Below, one piece after another: positions 34,585 to 42,451 of a DNA stretch of 64,000 nt (position 1 is the stretch's first letter; each line of letters starts with the position of its first letter). This stretch comes from a virus. Position numbers and translations under genes: made by a program. The stretch spans positions 1-64,000 of the IMG/VR virus record IMGVR_UViG_3300017772_002264. The stretch is one strand, 5' to 3'. The notes below the pieces were generated by a model. That model had not been told where the DNA came from. It saw nothing but the letters and a program-made list of their open reading frames with translations, and ran no database searches.

Positions 34585-35306
34585 TTCTTAGCCAATAACA
34601 TTGGAATATAATATTTACCAGCCCAATCAGTTAGGTCATCACGTGACATATCAAGTCTTGCTGAATACTTGTGATGTATGTCGTGACATCCCTCTCCCAT
34701 CATCCAGATGTTTGAAAAGCCACCTAATCTAGCAGGCCCACCCTCTTTGTGTGCTGAGAAGTTTAACCAAGTAAGTGCTACCCACATGTGAGTAAAGTTA
34801 AATGCTTGCCATACAACTAACCACGGGCTGATTATTAAATGTATTAATGTGAATAATGCATATAGTTTCCAATAGTTTCTATCAACATAAACTACATCAC
34901 GTTTCTTTAATAGAAAACGTAAACTAATATAATCCTCTGGCGTCTTATAATGTCCTAACCACATTTTCCAGAAGCCTAGGTCAGCTGGATTATGCGTGTC
35001 CTTATCTGTATCTGAATTCTTATGATGATTTAAATGAGAGTACACATATTGTATTGGACTTCCATTTGCACTCATAATAATACCATACAACATTGCATAG
35101 CGTCCTACGATATGAGGAACAAATTGGTCATGACATAACCATCGATGATATGCAATCTGTGACAATGCATTTGTTACACAACCATATAAGGTAAATGTTA
35201 ATGCAAGTTGCCAAGATCCACCTGTAATAAAGTATGCCGGTATACCAATTAAGGTAATTGCTAACATGAAAAATACTTTTACTGTTACTTTATTTTGATA
35301 TGTCAT
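34581..35306 (-). CDS. Second acyl desaturase (membrane)
   Basis: The protein is 241 aa with histidine boxes HRWLCHDQ, HLNHHK and EGCHDIHHK and hydrophobic segments at residues 8-45 and 145-170. It is clearly diverged from the desaturase two genes on, which suggests a different double-bond position or substrate. It overlaps the halogenase stop by one base and the GNAT start by four. Confidence 0.88.
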   Translation of the reverse strand: MTYQNKVTVKVFFMLAITLIGIPAYFITGGSWQLALTFTLYGCVTNALSQIAYHRWLCHDQFVPHIVGRYAMLYGIIMSANGSPIQYVYSHLNHHKNSDTDKDTHNPADLGFWKMWLGHYKTPEDYISLRFLLKKRDVVYVDRNYWKLYALFTLIHLIISPWLVVWQAFNFTHMWVALTWLNFSAHKEGGPARLGGFSNIWMMGEGCHDIHHKYSARLDMSRDDLTDWAGKYYIPMLLAKK

Positions 35307-36982
35307 TACTTCTTTAGTGATTCCTCTAATACTTCTTCGTGGCTTTTGCCATCAAACAAAAACTTTCTATGCCAATCGTATGCATGTGGAGCCAAATCGC
35401 CTTGTGCCTTACTTAATTTCTTGCAATACTCGAACATTATATCTGCTTTGTCTAACAGTTCTTTCTTAGTATTTAGTTCAACTGAATCATCAAAACACCC
35501 CATAGCAGTGGCTACATTCATCCACATATAATCAGGATATAAACTATTACCTATATGATTGTCAGGGTTTCTATACTCTTCCCAACATGCTTTGGCATGA
35601 TTGTGCTTCTTGCCATACTCTTTTTGTTTCTTCCAGAAATTAGTATCTTCTCTATTTGATAATGTATAATGATATGCAATAAAGTTTGCAGTATGGTCTT
35701 CTAATTTATTCATACTCTTATTATATGCATGTACACTTCCAGGTGATATAGTTTTATCCTCGTCCCATGCACGTTTTACTAATCTATCTAATATCTGTAT
35801 GCCCCATTGTGTTATGTATAATGCATTACCTTCCATTGGTTCAATAAATGAATGACTCATTCCGATGCTTAGTACGTTTTTATTCCAAGGAGTAACCATA
35901 CGTCCTGCCTTCCATGAAATATGTTTTGGTGGTTTGATAAACTCATAACCTTCCCAATATTTCATAAACTTTGCTTTTGCATCTTCGACAGATATTTCAG
36001 TCTTATCAAAAATATAACCTGAACCCATTCTGTTATATAATGAAATAACAAAGTTCCAGCCTTCGTCTTGTGCATACGTTTGTGTATACGGTTTGAATTC
36101 GTTATATATGTCCTTGTACTTTAGTGGACCAACAATAGCATCTTGTGTATGAATAAAATCGTAATCATGCCATTCATTATTCATCCCATCCACTAATACT
36201 TTGTGGAAGCCTGAACAATCGATAAACAAATCACCTTCATGTTCTATGCCATCTTCCATTATTAGTTTTGTAATGTATCCATCCTCATCTTTAATGATAT
36301 CTTTGACATCACCAATGGAATGATTAACCCCTTTTGGTATGGCAACTTTATCTCTAATGATTTCTGGAAATCTATTTGCATCTAAATGATATGTATATGC
36401 TGACCAGTCACCGACTAAGCAGTTATCATCCATATCAAATGGTGCCTTGTTACCTTTCATTAAATAATGTTGTTCATGCATATCCTCTGAAAGTTCATTA
36501 ATGTTTTTTCTACCATCACGTACTAATTGCAACCAATAGTCGTTCCACTTATCATTTACTCCGGCTTCGCCTTTAGAATTAGTAAAGTAATCATCTGTAG
36601 TAAGTTGTCCATAAAAACTTCTGGTTAGATGTTTCTCAGGTAGTGCGAATGAAAATGAATAGTATTGTACATCTTCCTTTGGTGCATTCCAATGGTCTGT
36701 TACATGGTGTCGTTTACCTGGTGTACTCCAACCAACAAATTTGTTACCTAATTTATAAACTGAATTAGTATAACTCATCCAGTCTCTTTCCTCAAGACCC
36801 ATTGTTGATAATAAATCATTTACTTGAGGCACTACACTTTCACCTACACCTATTGTAGGAATGTTATCACTCTCAATTAAAGTAATGTCTAACCACGGGT
36901 GCTTATTTTTCATGTAACCTGCAGTGAACCAACCGTTTATTCCACCACCAACGATTACAAGTTTTTTTAGTTTGGCTTTCAT
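35306..36982 (-). CDS. Flavin-dependent halogenase (tryptophan halogenase family)
   Basis: The protein is 558 aa. The FAD loop is VIVGGGINGWFTAGYM, followed by TIGVGESVVPQVNDLL. The lysine equivalent to the catalytic Lys of PrnA appears in NKFVGW. SHSFIEPMEGNALYITQWG is the second flavin region. The WxWxIP motif of classical halogenases is replaced by EGWNFVISLYNRMG, so halogenation itself is uncertain; some relatives act as monooxygenases or on carrier-bound substrates. Family members are known in marine T4-like phages. The gene starts two bases after the ligase stop with a GGAG site. Confidence 0.8.
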   Translation of the reverse strand: MKAKLKKLVIVGGGINGWFTAGYMKNKHPWLDITLIESDNIPTIGVGESVVPQVNDLLSTMGLEERDWMSYTNSVYKLGNKFVGWSTPGKRHHVTDHWNAPKEDVQYYSFSFALPEKHLTRSFYGQLTTDDYFTNSKGEAGVNDKWNDYWLQLVRDGRKNINELSEDMHEQHYLMKGNKAPFDMDDNCLVGDWSAYTYHLDANRFPEIIRDKVAIPKGVNHSIGDVKDIIKDEDGYITKLIMEDGIEHEGDLFIDCSGFHKVLVDGMNNEWHDYDFIHTQDAIVGPLKYKDIYNEFKPYTQTYAQDEGWNFVISLYNRMGSGYIFDKTEISVEDAKAKFMKYWEGYEFIKPPKHISWKAGRMVTPWNKNVLSIGMSHSFIEPMEGNALYITQWGIQILDRLVKRAWDEDKTISPGSVHAYNKSMNKLEDHTANFIAYHYTLSNREDTNFWKKQKEYGKKHNHAKACWEEYRNPDNHIGNSLYPDYMWMNVATAMGCFDDSVELNTKKELLDKADIMFEYCKKLSKAQGDLAPHAYDWHRKFLFDGKSHEEVLEESLKK

Positions 36983-36984
36983 TT

Positions 36985-38349
36985 TTACTCCACAAATTGT
37001 TCTTTGACTACGTGTCTCTGAACTTTGCCCATAGGATTTCTAGGTAGTGGATCTTTGGTAATAACAATTTCTTTAGGTAATTCATACTGAAATAATTTAT
37101 CTTTAACAAAGTCCATCAACTCAAGACTATTTATCTCACTGTCCGCACTGACTACTGCAACAATTTCTTTTTCCCCTAGTCCTCTATCACGATATGTAAC
37201 ACAAACTTCGTTAACCTCTTCATGAGGTAATAACATATTTTCAATTTTAATAGGCGATACATTGAAACTGTTTACTTTTATTAAATCTGTTTTACGTGAT
37301 TTATAAAATAAAAGATTATGCTGAGTTTCTAATACATCACCAGTACACCAATAGCCATCATCATCTATAGGTGTTTCTTGATTCAGATATCCTTCTGTAA
37401 CACAACTACCTTTAATCCAAGCAACACCATATCTATCTAATTTGAAATCATAGTTATCAGTAATATGAATTTGTAAAGGATGTGGATCATCTGGAGTTGC
37501 CAAGTGTGTAAACATTGGTACATGTGTTTCAGTACAGCCATACAAGTTTCTTAATGCAGGTGCACCTTTATCAAATAGTTCTTGTAGCATTTCTTCCGGA
37601 CAAACTGTACTACCAAAACCTAACTCACGCCAATGAGACAAGTCTGCGTCTTTCCAACCACGTGTCTTAGACAGGGCCAACATCATTGCAGGAACCATAA
37701 TACCTATCGTAGGTTTCATTTCGTTACAAATCTTAATAAACTTTCTGGGATTAAACATTTCACAAATTACTGTACACCCTTTCATTAAACCAGGAAGTGT
37801 ATAAAGATACAGACCACCAATAGTCCAAGGAGGAAGTTGTGAGAGTATTACATCATCAGATGTTAAAGTTTGAATTAGAATGTTTTGTATTGAGCCTTGG
37901 ACACATGCCATTCTAGTATGTGGGACTGCCTTAGGCTCTCCTGTAGTACCGCTAGTAAATATAACAGTATATAAATCATCTGCACCTTTGGCAAATACTA
38001 ATCCTTTGTTATGAGGTTTTAGATTAGATGCATCATCCTCATTTAGAATAATATGATTTGGTTTACTGGCATTCTCAATACGAGATACCATACCTTCAGT
38101 TAGATTTGGCATAGTGGGCATGAATGTGACTCCTAACATATCACAAGCTAATACCATTCTTACATAATGATATTCTTTTTCACTTGAAAATAGTAGACGC
38201 TCACCAGGCCTGATGGCAGTAGACAACGTAGCACCTAGTTTTTCAACACTGGTGATTAGTTCGTTGTATGTATAACTCTTATCGTGGCAAATCAGGGCAG
38301 TCTTGCTACCGTGATTCTTTGCCTGTGCTTTTATTGTTTCCCAAATCAT
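36985..38349 (-). CDS. Acyl-activating enzyme (AMP-forming ligase)
   Basis: The protein is 454 aa of the ANL superfamily. Core motifs are TVIFTSGTTGEPKAVPHTR (P-loop-like A3), NLYGCTETH (A5), YWCTGDVLE (A7), SRKTDLIKVNSFNVSP (A8) and NPMGKVQR with the catalytic lysine (A10). It activates a carboxylic acid as acyl-AMP and passes it to CoA or ACP. It is the first gene of the operon, so it is the likely entry step. Its promoter at 38355-38383 overlaps the terminator of the upstream gene. Confidence 0.92.
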   Translation of the reverse strand: MIWETIKAQAKNHGSKTALICHDKSYTYNELITSVEKLGATLSTAIRPGERLLFSSEKEYHYVRMVLACDMLGVTFMPTMPNLTEGMVSRIENASKPNHIILNEDDASNLKPHNKGLVFAKGADDLYTVIFTSGTTGEPKAVPHTRMACVQGSIQNILIQTLTSDDVILSQLPPWTIGGLYLYTLPGLMKGCTVICEMFNPRKFIKICNEMKPTIGIMVPAMMLALSKTRGWKDADLSHWRELGFGSTVCPEEMLQELFDKGAPALRNLYGCTETHVPMFTHLATPDDPHPLQIHITDNYDFKLDRYGVAWIKGSCVTEGYLNQETPIDDDGYWCTGDVLETQHNLLFYKSRKTDLIKVNSFNVSPIKIENMLLPHEEVNEVCVTYRDRGLGEKEIVAVVSADSEINSLELMDFVKDKLFQYELPKEIVITKDPLPRNPMGKVQRHVVKEQFVE

Positions 38350-38354
38350 ATCTA

Positions 38355-38383
38355 ATTATAACAAAAAAAGGGAGAGAAGTCAA
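38355..38383 (-). promoter_or_regulatory. Sigma70-type promoter inside a terminator
   Basis: -35 TTGACT (38378-38383), 17-base spacer, -10 TATAAT (38355-38360). The -35 box is in the loop of the terminator hairpin and the spacer is its descending arm plus T run. It drives the lipid-like operon. Confidence 0.75.
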
Positions 38384-38397
38384 CACCTCTCTCCCTT
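38363..38397 (-). terminator. Intrinsic terminator of the MoxR gene
   Basis: The minus strand reads AAGGGAGAGA (38397-38388), a ten-base loop, TCTCTCCCTT (38377-38368), then a run of T to 38363. The stem is a perfect 10 bp. Confidence 0.85.
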
Positions 38398-38420
38398 AAA
38401 ACGCAATAAAGTGTCTGCTC

Positions 38421-39548
38421 TTATGCGTTATGAGCCTCGATAATTAGCTTACCGTATTTCTTAAAGAACTCCTCGATACAAGGAACCTTCCTAGGCTCAA
38501 GTGGAAGTTTGTAAACTTTTAGTGCAGTACGACCACCTAGAACAATCATTTCAGTTTCAAAGTTATCCATCATGAACCTGAAAAAGTTATCAGCCATTTT
38601 GTACAACTCATCCATTTTGCCTTTGTTTTTCTCTGCATGTTCTTTCAACTCATAACATAGTGAAGCAGTTAGTGAGAACATAGCTGAGATTTCCTTAGCT
38701 TCCCTAGACACCGTTTTTACCTTACCATTTAAGATATCAGTTGGATTAGGAAGTTTACCAGAAATTGCTCGGTGAGCCATAAACTTAGTAGCAACACCAT
38801 CACCAACAGTACCAGCAATTAAGTCATGCAGTTTACTATCATCGATATTTTCATCTTTCATTGGCATCAACTGTGATGCAAAAGTCCATGAACGAGGAGT
38901 TGCGAAAGCCCGTGATGCAGTTCGTGGGTCAAAGTTAAACAAGTCCATCTTATTAGATGTTAAGTAACCAACAACATCAGAATGGATTTTGTTTTCAAGA
39001 GCCCAAGTCTGCCAATCTTCAAAGTCAACACCCATTTCTAAGTGAACGAAACGGTTAGCAAGTGGGCTTGGCATACGATAAGCAACACCTCTATCACTCT
39101 CACGGTTACCAGCGGCAACAATAAGAACATTATCAGGTAGAGTGTAATTACCTAGACGCCTGTTAAGAATAAGTTGATAAGCCGCCGCTTGTACTGATTG
39201 CGGTGCTTGGTTCATTTCATCTAAAAACAATACAATGTTTTCAAACTGGTCAGCAAGTTCCTGACTAGGCAAATCAGACGGTGTCGCCCAATCCATAGTA
39301 TTTGTTTTCTCGTTATAGTATGGGATACCTCGTAAATCAGTAGGTTCCATAAGAGCAAGTCGTAAGTCAATCATATAACCTGAACGCTCTTGTGTGATTG
39401 AATCAACAATCTCAGATTTACCTACTCCCGGAGGACCCCAAATAAAGACGGGTCGTTGACGATTAAAAGCATAATTAATTTCAGCTTTAATATCACTCGG
39501 ACGTACAATTCGTACATCCATATCATTCATTGAAACTTGTGCAGACAT
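38421..39548 (-). CDS. MoxR-type AAA+ ATPase
   Basis: The protein is 375 aa from the ATG at 39548 (AAGGAA site). Walker A is GPPGVGKS (38-45), Walker B VLFLDEMNQAP, sensor 1 VAAGN. The family works with VWA-domain proteins such as the one at 30148. Usually the two genes are adjacent; here a lipid-like operon and two small genes lie between them. The promoter at 39583-39610 is of the same conserved type as that of the VWA gene, so the two halves could still be co-expressed. Confidence 0.88.
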   Translation of the reverse strand: MSAQVSMNDMDVRIVRPSDIKAEINYAFNRQRPVFIWGPPGVGKSEIVDSITQERSGYMIDLRLALMEPTDLRGIPYYNEKTNTMDWATPSDLPSQELADQFENIVLFLDEMNQAPQSVQAAAYQLILNRRLGNYTLPDNVLIVAAGNRESDRGVAYRMPSPLANRFVHLEMGVDFEDWQTWALENKIHSDVVGYLTSNKMDLFNFDPRTASRAFATPRSWTFASQLMPMKDENIDDSKLHDLIAGTVGDGVATKFMAHRAISGKLPNPTDILNGKVKTVSREAKEISAMFSLTASLCYELKEHAEKNKGKMDELYKMADNFFRFMMDNFETEMIVLGGRTALKVYKLPLEPRKVPCIEEFFKKYGKLIIEAHNA

Positions 39549-39582
39549 ATTTTCATTTCCTTTGTTTTGTATCATTAACTAT

Positions 39583-39610
39583 ATAATAGCACGATTCGTG
39601 ATTCTGTCAA
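39583..39610 (-). promoter_or_regulatory. Sigma70-type promoter with conserved spacer motif (copy 5)
   Basis: -35 TTGACA (39605-39610), spacer GAATCACGAATCGTGC (16 bases), -10 TATTAT (39583-39588). It drives the MoxR gene. Confidence 0.8.
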
Positions 39611-39639
39611 GTTTTTTGACCTAAATAAATGAAGTTTTT

Positions 39640-40029
39640 TTAAATTATATTGGAAATGCCATATATGGTGTGTTTTTGCTCAACCCAGTCTTGTAATCCA
39701 AGTAAGGATATCTCTGCGGCTATGCTTTCTTCAAACACTCGTAATCTATGGTTAGTAAGGATATATGGACTGTTAAGGTATCGGTCTAAGACGAGAATCA
39801 TCTTACCCGTTTGGTCAATCTTAAGATTGATACCAACTGAATTAGTATTTTTGATTACGTACTCTTTGAAATGTGACTTTAGTATACCAGCACCAAATGA
39901 TGTTAATCTAAAGTTCTTATCATTTTCAGAAGAACTAATGAAAATATCATTTGTACGAAACTCTTTACGGCCTGCTTTTCGACCTTTAGTGTTATCATTC
40001 AGATACTTTATTAGTTCATCTTTTAACAT
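39640..40029 (-). CDS. Protein of unknown function, 129 aa
   Basis: The product begins MLKDELIKYLNDNTKGRKAG and has a basic N terminus, then an alpha/beta region (FRLTSFGAGILKSHFKEYVI, KMILVLDRYLNSPYIL). It could bind nucleic acid from its charge, but no motif supports it. It follows the 96-aa gene after seven bases and shares its late-type promoters. Confidence 0.6.
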   Translation of the reverse strand: MLKDELIKYLNDNTKGRKAGRKEFRTNDIFISSSENDKNFRLTSFGAGILKSHFKEYVIKNTNSVGINLKIDQTGKMILVLDRYLNSPYILTNHRLRVFEESIAAEISLLGLQDWVEQKHTIYGISNII

Positions 40030-40036
40030 TTAACAT

Positions 40037-40327
40037 TTAGTCTAACTCAAGTTTTTCGCCCTTAGTCAAGACAAAAACTTCAAAATCATCGCAACGAAAT
40101 AAACTGTTTAGTCTCTGTGCCAGATTGATAGCATGTCCTGGATTAGAGAACGATACTTTTTTATATTTTGGTCCTGGGAAATTAACTAATGAGTTCAAGC
40201 TACGTAGATTTATTGCTACTCCTTTGTGGAATACCGCATACACGGCATCTGCTTTTAGGACTTGCTCACTACGATATGTTTTGTTATCCGTATGCTCAAG
40301 TAGAATTGTAGGTTTAGGTCTTGCCAT
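40037..40327 (-). CDS. Small basic protein, unknown
   Basis: The protein is 96 aa (MARPKPTILLEHTDNKTYRS...), with positive charge at the N terminus and an acid end (KGEKLELD). An AAGGA ribosome site precedes the ATG. Two late-type boxes lie 30-75 bases upstream. Small proteins with this general look are common in marine T4-like phages without assigned function. Confidence 0.6.
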   Translation of the reverse strand: MARPKPTILLEHTDNKTYRSEQVLKADAVYAVFHKGVAINLRSLNSLVNFPGPKYKKVSFSNPGHAINLAQRLNSLFRCDDFEVFVLTKGEKLELD

Positions 40328-40355
40328 ATGAAATCCTTGTTAATTATTACTACAT

Positions 40356-40364
40356 GTATTTATC
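40356..40364 (-). promoter_or_regulatory. Late promoter box GATAAATAC
   Basis: Predicted +1 near 40351, giving a 24-base leader with an AAGGA ribosome site for the 96-aa gene. Confidence 0.5.
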
Positions 40365-40394
40365 AAAATCTCTGAATATATATACGTAGTTAAT

Positions 40395-40403
40395 GTATTT
40401 ATA
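40395..40403 (-). promoter_or_regulatory. Late promoter box TATAAATAC
   Basis: An exact TATAAATA late box in the gap between the protease and the 96-aa gene, 39 bases upstream of another box. It may be a second start for the same gene. Confidence 0.45.
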
Positions 40404-40405
40404 CG

Positions 40406-41677
40406 TTACTTGCCTCGTGGTGTGTTCCTTTGGTCAAGCCAGCCTTGCAATTCTACTCTGTCTTTTTCAGTAAGTATAAAACTAAATTCAAGTTCTTCGT
40501 ACCCAGTAAATTCATCACCACGCTTAACTTTAAGTGTCATTGTTTCACCCGGAAACGAATGCAGACCTTCTTGCATAATATTCATGGGTCCGTATACTTT
40601 TTTACCATTTATCTCTAAAAAGAAATCACCAGTACGCAATCCAGCTTCATAGGCTGATGAATCTTCATTATCATCCATGAATGCATACATCATATGCCTG
40701 TCCTCTCTAGGCAAATCTAACATTTCCATTTCTTTTAATTCTTCATATGTATATATTTTAAATGTAAAAGGAAGTTCGGCATATGGTACCCAATCAACTA
40801 CGTCTGAAACATGAGTTTCTAAAATGTAATTCATTGCACGTTGGGCAATCTCAGATTGAACAGCTAATCCAACACCATCCCATCCTGGTATTGCTCTACC
40901 TGGTGACAAAATACTTAGTATAACACCTGCAACTTTGCCGTCTGTAGTTATAACAGGACCTCCACTATTGCCTTGATTGACAACTGCATCTACTTGTAGA
41001 TGTAATGTATAAGGACCAGTACCAAATCTATTTACATATGTAATTGCACCTACACTCGCAGTATATGGTAAAGACATTCCATGACCAATGACAACAACTG
41101 GATCACCTTCTGTTATATCTTTTCTGGAATCTTCTATAAATTCTAATGCTTCCCATTCTTCATTATCTTTCTTTTCAATTTTAATAACTGCAATATCGGC
41201 AACTGGATCAAACCCAATGATTTCACCGTCATACGGCCACCATTCAGTTGCAGTGTTTATTTGAAGTTTAAGATTTAATGGAAGTTCTGATTTGCGTTCT
41301 ATAACATGATAGTTTGTTACAATGTAAGCATGTTTATCTGTTACTTTGGCAAAGAAGCCCGTGCCCTGCCCGCCTAGATTTTGCACAAATGCATTATCTG
41401 ATGGCATGAGTTTTACCTGTACGATACTCTTATAGCTACGGTTGATTGCGTGTTTAATGTCACGTTCACCATCGAATCCCTTGCCATTAAATACGACACC
41501 ATTAAGGTCATACAGAAAATCACCTGTATCTCGTCCAAACTGGTCGTATGACCAGCCTATTCCTTTATGTATGGATTCTTGTATCTCTCTTACATATGAA
41601 TTAGTAACAAATGAAAACACCACTGCCACTAATAATAACCCTGACCACTTTAACAACTTCTTCATCATTAGAATCAT
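40406..41677 (-). CDS. HtrA/DegP-like secreted serine protease with PDZ domain
   Basis: The protein is 423 aa. A membrane or signal segment (residues 8-26, LLKWSGLLLVAVVFSFV) precedes a trypsin-fold domain with catalytic H124 (VTNYHVIE), D161 (DIAVIKIE) and S238 (NQGNSGGPV). A PDZ domain follows (SSAYEAGLRTGDFFLEINGKKV). The start at 41677 has a GGAG site. It would act in the periplasm or at the inner membrane, degrading or protecting envelope proteins. A phage copy may counter envelope stress or process virion proteins. Confidence 0.88.
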   Translation of the reverse strand: MILMMKKLLKWSGLLLVAVVFSFVTNSYVREIQESIHKGIGWSYDQFGRDTGDFLYDLNGVVFNGKGFDGERDIKHAINRSYKSIVQVKLMPSDNAFVQNLGGQGTGFFAKVTDKHAYIVTNYHVIERKSELPLNLKLQINTATEWWPYDGEIIGFDPVADIAVIKIEKKDNEEWEALEFIEDSRKDITEGDPVVVIGHGMSLPYTASVGAITYVNRFGTGPYTLHLQVDAVVNQGNSGGPVITTDGKVAGVILSILSPGRAIPGWDGVGLAVQSEIAQRAMNYILETHVSDVVDWVPYAELPFTFKIYTYEELKEMEMLDLPREDRHMMYAFMDDNEDSSAYEAGLRTGDFFLEINGKKVYGPMNIMQEGLHSFPGETMTLKVKRGDEFTGYEELEFSFILTEKDRVELQGWLDQRNTPRGK

Positions 41678-41692
41678 AAAGATTCTCCTTTA

Positions 41693-41881
41693 TTATGATT
41701 GGAATTGTCCTCCGTCTAGTGTTATGTTCTTATCCTTATCACTCTCTTTTAATTCTAGTAGAAGTTGTGCTAACTCACTTTCAACGCCGTTTGCAATGTC
41801 TATTGACAAACGAATACTTGTCTCGCCTCGTAAATTTGCCCTATTTACAATAGCAATGAAATCTTTTAAGTTTTTATACAT
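41693..41881 (-). CDS. Small protein, unknown
   Basis: The protein is 62 aa (MYKNLKDFIAIVNRANLRG...), helical and acidic in its second half. Its start shares a base with the stop of the 164-aa gene before it, so translation is coupled. No family was recognised. Confidence 0.6.
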   Translation of the reverse strand: MYKNLKDFIAIVNRANLRGETSIRLSIDIANGVESELAQLLLELKESDKDKNITLDGGQFQS

Positions 41882-42375
41882 TAATCTTGTTTACTAGCCT
41901 TTAGTACCTCTGCCTCAAGTTCTGATTTGGTCTTGAACGGACCGACGAATTCATAATTATCCAATGTTTCTAGTTTGACACAGTAAGTATTTCTCCATAC
42001 TCCGCTAAAATGTAATCCATAATAACCAGCCGCATAAAATGTCTTACTAGTGTCACTTTTTGTATACACAGGTATCTGTTTTCCTTGAACAGTTTGCATA
42101 CCTGAGTTACATGCCTTGTGTTTACACGGATAACCTTCAACTTCGTCTAGTGCCTTTCCGTACTCTACACTTTCAATCTTCTTAACAAGTTTTGGTGTGA
42201 GGATAGTTTTGCCATATTTTGTAGTTAGAGCATCGAGGTCTAGGTAGTCAACACCTTTGTTCCTCGTGATTACTTCAAAGTTAGCATCACTGTCCCCTTT
42301 CCTAATAGTGCCAAGTTTAACACCAGCATCTTCTAGGATCCAAAACTTATCTTTTATAATTTCTGTTGTATACAT
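41881..42375 (-). CDS. Protein of unknown function, 164 aa
   Basis: The product begins MYTTEIIKDKFWILEDAGVKLG and contains two halves, with a short cysteine-containing segment (YPCKHKACNSG) between. YAAGYYGLHFSGVWRNTYC is aromatic-rich. No catalytic motif is evident. A late-type box and an inverted repeat lie upstream. Confidence 0.6.
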   Translation of the reverse strand: MYTTEIIKDKFWILEDAGVKLGTIRKGDSDANFEVITRNKGVDYLDLDALTTKYGKTILTPKLVKKIESVEYGKALDEVEGYPCKHKACNSGMQTVQGKQIPVYTKSDTSKTFYAAGYYGLHFSGVWRNTYCVKLETLDNYEFVGPFKTKSELEAEVLKASKQD

Positions 42376-42392
42376 ATAATACCCATTGAAAC

Positions 42393-42424
42393 CATTTGTA
42401 CAAAGAGTTAACTTCGTACAAATG
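42393..42424. repeat. 9-bp inverted repeat (hairpin or operator)
   Basis: CATTTGTAC (42393-42401) and GTACAAATG (42416-42424) are perfect inverted copies with a 14-base loop. The repeat lies between the late box at 42424-42432 and the 164-aa gene. Confidence 0.6.
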
Positions 42425-42432
42425 TATTTATC
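42424..42432 (-). promoter_or_regulatory. Late promoter box GATAAATAC
   Basis: Predicted +1 near 42419, giving a 44-base leader for the gene starting at 42375. The +1 lies within one arm of the inverted repeat. Confidence 0.45.
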
Positions 42433-42451
42433 CTTTTCGTCTGTTCATTTT

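Noticed and set aside
39650-40033. 127-aa plus-strand frame opposite the 129-aa gene
   Set aside because: Nearly coextensive antisense shadow; the minus frame has better composition and continuity with its operon.
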